Positions 62,775 to 64,000 of a DNA stretch of 64,000 nucleotides are shown here, one piece after another. Location: contig NZ_CP084061.1 in the NCBI RefSeq assembly GCF_020215665.1, positions 1,178,001 to 1,242,000 on the forward strand. Reading direction: 5' to 3'. Origin of the DNA: Blautia parvula. Lineage in GTDB: Bacteria > Bacillota > Clostridia > Lachnospirales > Lachnospiraceae. Under the pieces are notes generated by a model that was given only the letters and a program-made list of their open reading frames with translations, was not told the origin of the DNA and did no database searches. Both the position numbers and the translations under genes were made by a program. The stretch's first letter is position 1. Every line of letters starts with the position of its first letter.

Positions 62775-64000
62775 TTATTTACGCAGTTCTATTCCAAGGC
62801 CCTCAAGCCCGTTTAAGATTTTCTTCATGGCTGCTGTGATCTCAGCCTCCTCCAGTGTCTTATCTTTTGCACGGAAGGTTACAGAGTATGCCAGTGACTT
62901 GAATCCGTCTTTGATCTGGCTTCCCTCATAGATATCGAAGAGTTTGTAACTCTCCAGAATCTTGCCGCCGCGCTGTACAAGTACATGCTCAATCTCTCCT
63001 GCCAGTACGTGTTTCGGCACTACCATACTGATATCGCGGCTCACTGCAGGGAATTTGGCGATTCCTTCGTATTTCCTGTCAAAAGTTGCGAACTCCAGAA
63101 TAGCCGGAATCTCCAGCACTGCAACATAAGCTCTCTCGCCAATGCCGTAGGTGTCCGCTACAGCCGGGTGTACCTCACCCAGATAGCCGATCACGGTTCC
63201 CTTGTAGATGATGTCAGCCTGGCGTCCGGGATGCAGGAACGGTTTGCCTGATTTCGGGTCATATTCCTCTTTCTCATGCATTCCGATCTTATCCAGGAAT
63301 TCCTCCACAACACCTTTCATGGCAAAGAAGTCACCGGCACCGTACATGCCGAGAGTGAACATCATTCTCTCCTCCGGCAGATCCTTAAGGGGCAGTTCCT
63401 TCGGCAGATATACATTGCCCAGCTCATAGAGACGCACATCTTTATTTCTTCTCTTATAGTTTGTTCCCAGGGACTGGAGCATACCGTTCAGCGGTGTGGT
63501 TCTCATAATGCTGAAATCTTCGCCTAAAGGATTGGAAATGGTGATCACTTTGCGAAGCTCATCCTCTGCCGGGATCAGCAGCTTGTCAAATACCTTGGGG
63601 CTTTCAAAGGAATAGCAGTATCCCTGTGAAAATCCGTTGCACTCTGCCATATCTCTCGCAACCTGCTCAATACGCAGCTTAAACGGCAGTTTGCCCGTGG
63701 TAGCTTCTCCCTTAGGAAGTGTGGTAGGAATATTGTCGTATCCGTAGAAACGTGCCACTTCCTCCGCAATGTCCGCGGTACGGAAAATATCCGCGCGGAA
63801 AGTAGGCGCTACGATCTCATTTGTCTTCTCGTCATATGCCAGCTCCACTTTTGCAAGATAGGAGAGCATTTCCTCCCTGGAAAGTTCTGTACCCAGCAGA
63901 TCGTTTATTTTCTCCGGCTCAAATGCAACACGGACCGGCTCTTTCACTTTTGCATACACATCAACCATTCCGCCCACAACTTCACCGCAGCCAAACTCTT
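62775..64000 (-). CDS. pheT: Phenylalanyl-tRNA synthetase beta subunit (5' end outside window)
   Basis: About 408 C-terminal residues are visible and the frame stays open to the window edge. It contains the B5 domain (VELAYDEKTNEIVAPTFRADIFRTADIAEEVARFYGYDNIP in parts), the catalytic-like core (RTTPLNGMLQSLGTNYKRRN) and the C-terminal ferredoxin-fold anticodon-binding domain (FPAVSRDISMVV to the end). With pheS, presumably upstream outside the window, it charges tRNA-Phe. The apparent Met at 63977 is internal. Confidence 0.96.
   Translation of the reverse strand, partial: EFGCGEVVGGMVDVYAKVKEPVRVAFEPEKINDLLGTELSREEMLSYLAKVELAYDEKTNEIVAPTFRADIFRTADIAEEVARFYGYDNIPTTLPKGEATTGKLPFKLRIEQVARDMAECNGFSQGYCYSFESPKVFDKLLIPAEDELRKVITISNPLGEDFSIMRTTPLNGMLQSLGTNYKRRNKDVRLYELGNVYLPKELPLKDLPEERMMFTLGMYGAGDFFAMKGVVEEFLDKIGMHEKEEYDPKSGKPFLHPGRQADIIYKGTVIGYLGEVHPAVADTYGIGERAYVAVLEIPAILEFATFDRKYEGIAKFPAVSRDISMVVPKHVLAGEIEHVLVQRGGKILESYKLFDIYEGSQIKDGFKSLAYSVTFRAKDKTLEEAEITAAMKKILNGLEGLGIELRK

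Overview
The window reads as chromosomal DNA of an anaerobic gut-type Firmicute, most likely a member of the Lachnospiraceae (Clostridia). This is inferred from strong AGGAGG-type ribosome-binding sites, a T-box leader on leuS, a CheC/CheD-type chemosensory operon, a flavodiiron protein, AhpC with a thioredoxin-reductase-like partner, many hybrid histidine kinases, and tandem-GntR regulators. Genus cannot be settled from the sequence alone. No rRNA, tRNA, CRISPR array, transposase or prophage was seen. Almost all of the window is coding.

Layout. (1) 1-7669: a minus-strand chemosensory operon (two short CheW-like proteins, CheR, CheY, one MCP, CheC, CheD, a response regulator-GGDEF protein, and CheA cut by the window edge). 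(2) 7785-14536: leuS with a T-box leader, a conserved membrane protein of unknown role, and an EF-G-like GTPase with altered G motifs. (3) 14617-19666: tyrA-aroA (aromatic amino acid synthesis), a TetR regulator and oleate hydratase, with a perfect palindrome over the hydratase promoter. (4) 19685-27362: a catabolic island with a HAL-superfamily lyase lacking the MIO triad (candidate ergothionase), a SARP/BTAD-type activator, and a three-subunit molybdenum hydroxylase whose FAD subunit has the extra cysteines of 4-hydroxybenzoyl-CoA reductase. SARP-like heptamer repeats sit before the hydroxylase operon. (5) 27373-40941 and 53004-59033: a sensory block of three hybrid kinases, a solute-binding lipoprotein, three GGDEF proteins (one with EAL), and two paralogous tandem-GntR regulators at its outer ends. 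(6) 41089-45991: peroxide/oxygen defence (thioredoxin-reductase fusion, AhpC, flavodiiron protein) plus two small membrane proteins. (7) 46037-52987: a two-component system with an FtsX-type ABC exporter, a tyrosine recombinase, and a helicase-associated-domain protein separated from the recombinase by a candidate invertible promoter. (8) 59109-64000: azlCD with an XRE-cupin regulator, queA, a histidine phosphatase, and pheT (5' end outside the window).

The strongest candidate for something undescribed is 46037-47874. Two perfect 19-bp inverted repeats flank about 230 bp that contain a near-consensus promoter. A tyrosine recombinase gene ends inside one repeat, and a stand-alone protein of three helicase-associated domains lies beyond the other. 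As sequenced the promoter points away from that gene, so the window appears to show the OFF state. The second candidate is the lyase/activator/hydroxylase island at 19.7-27.3 kb, where regulator family, predicted binding sites and enzyme subtype agree with one another.
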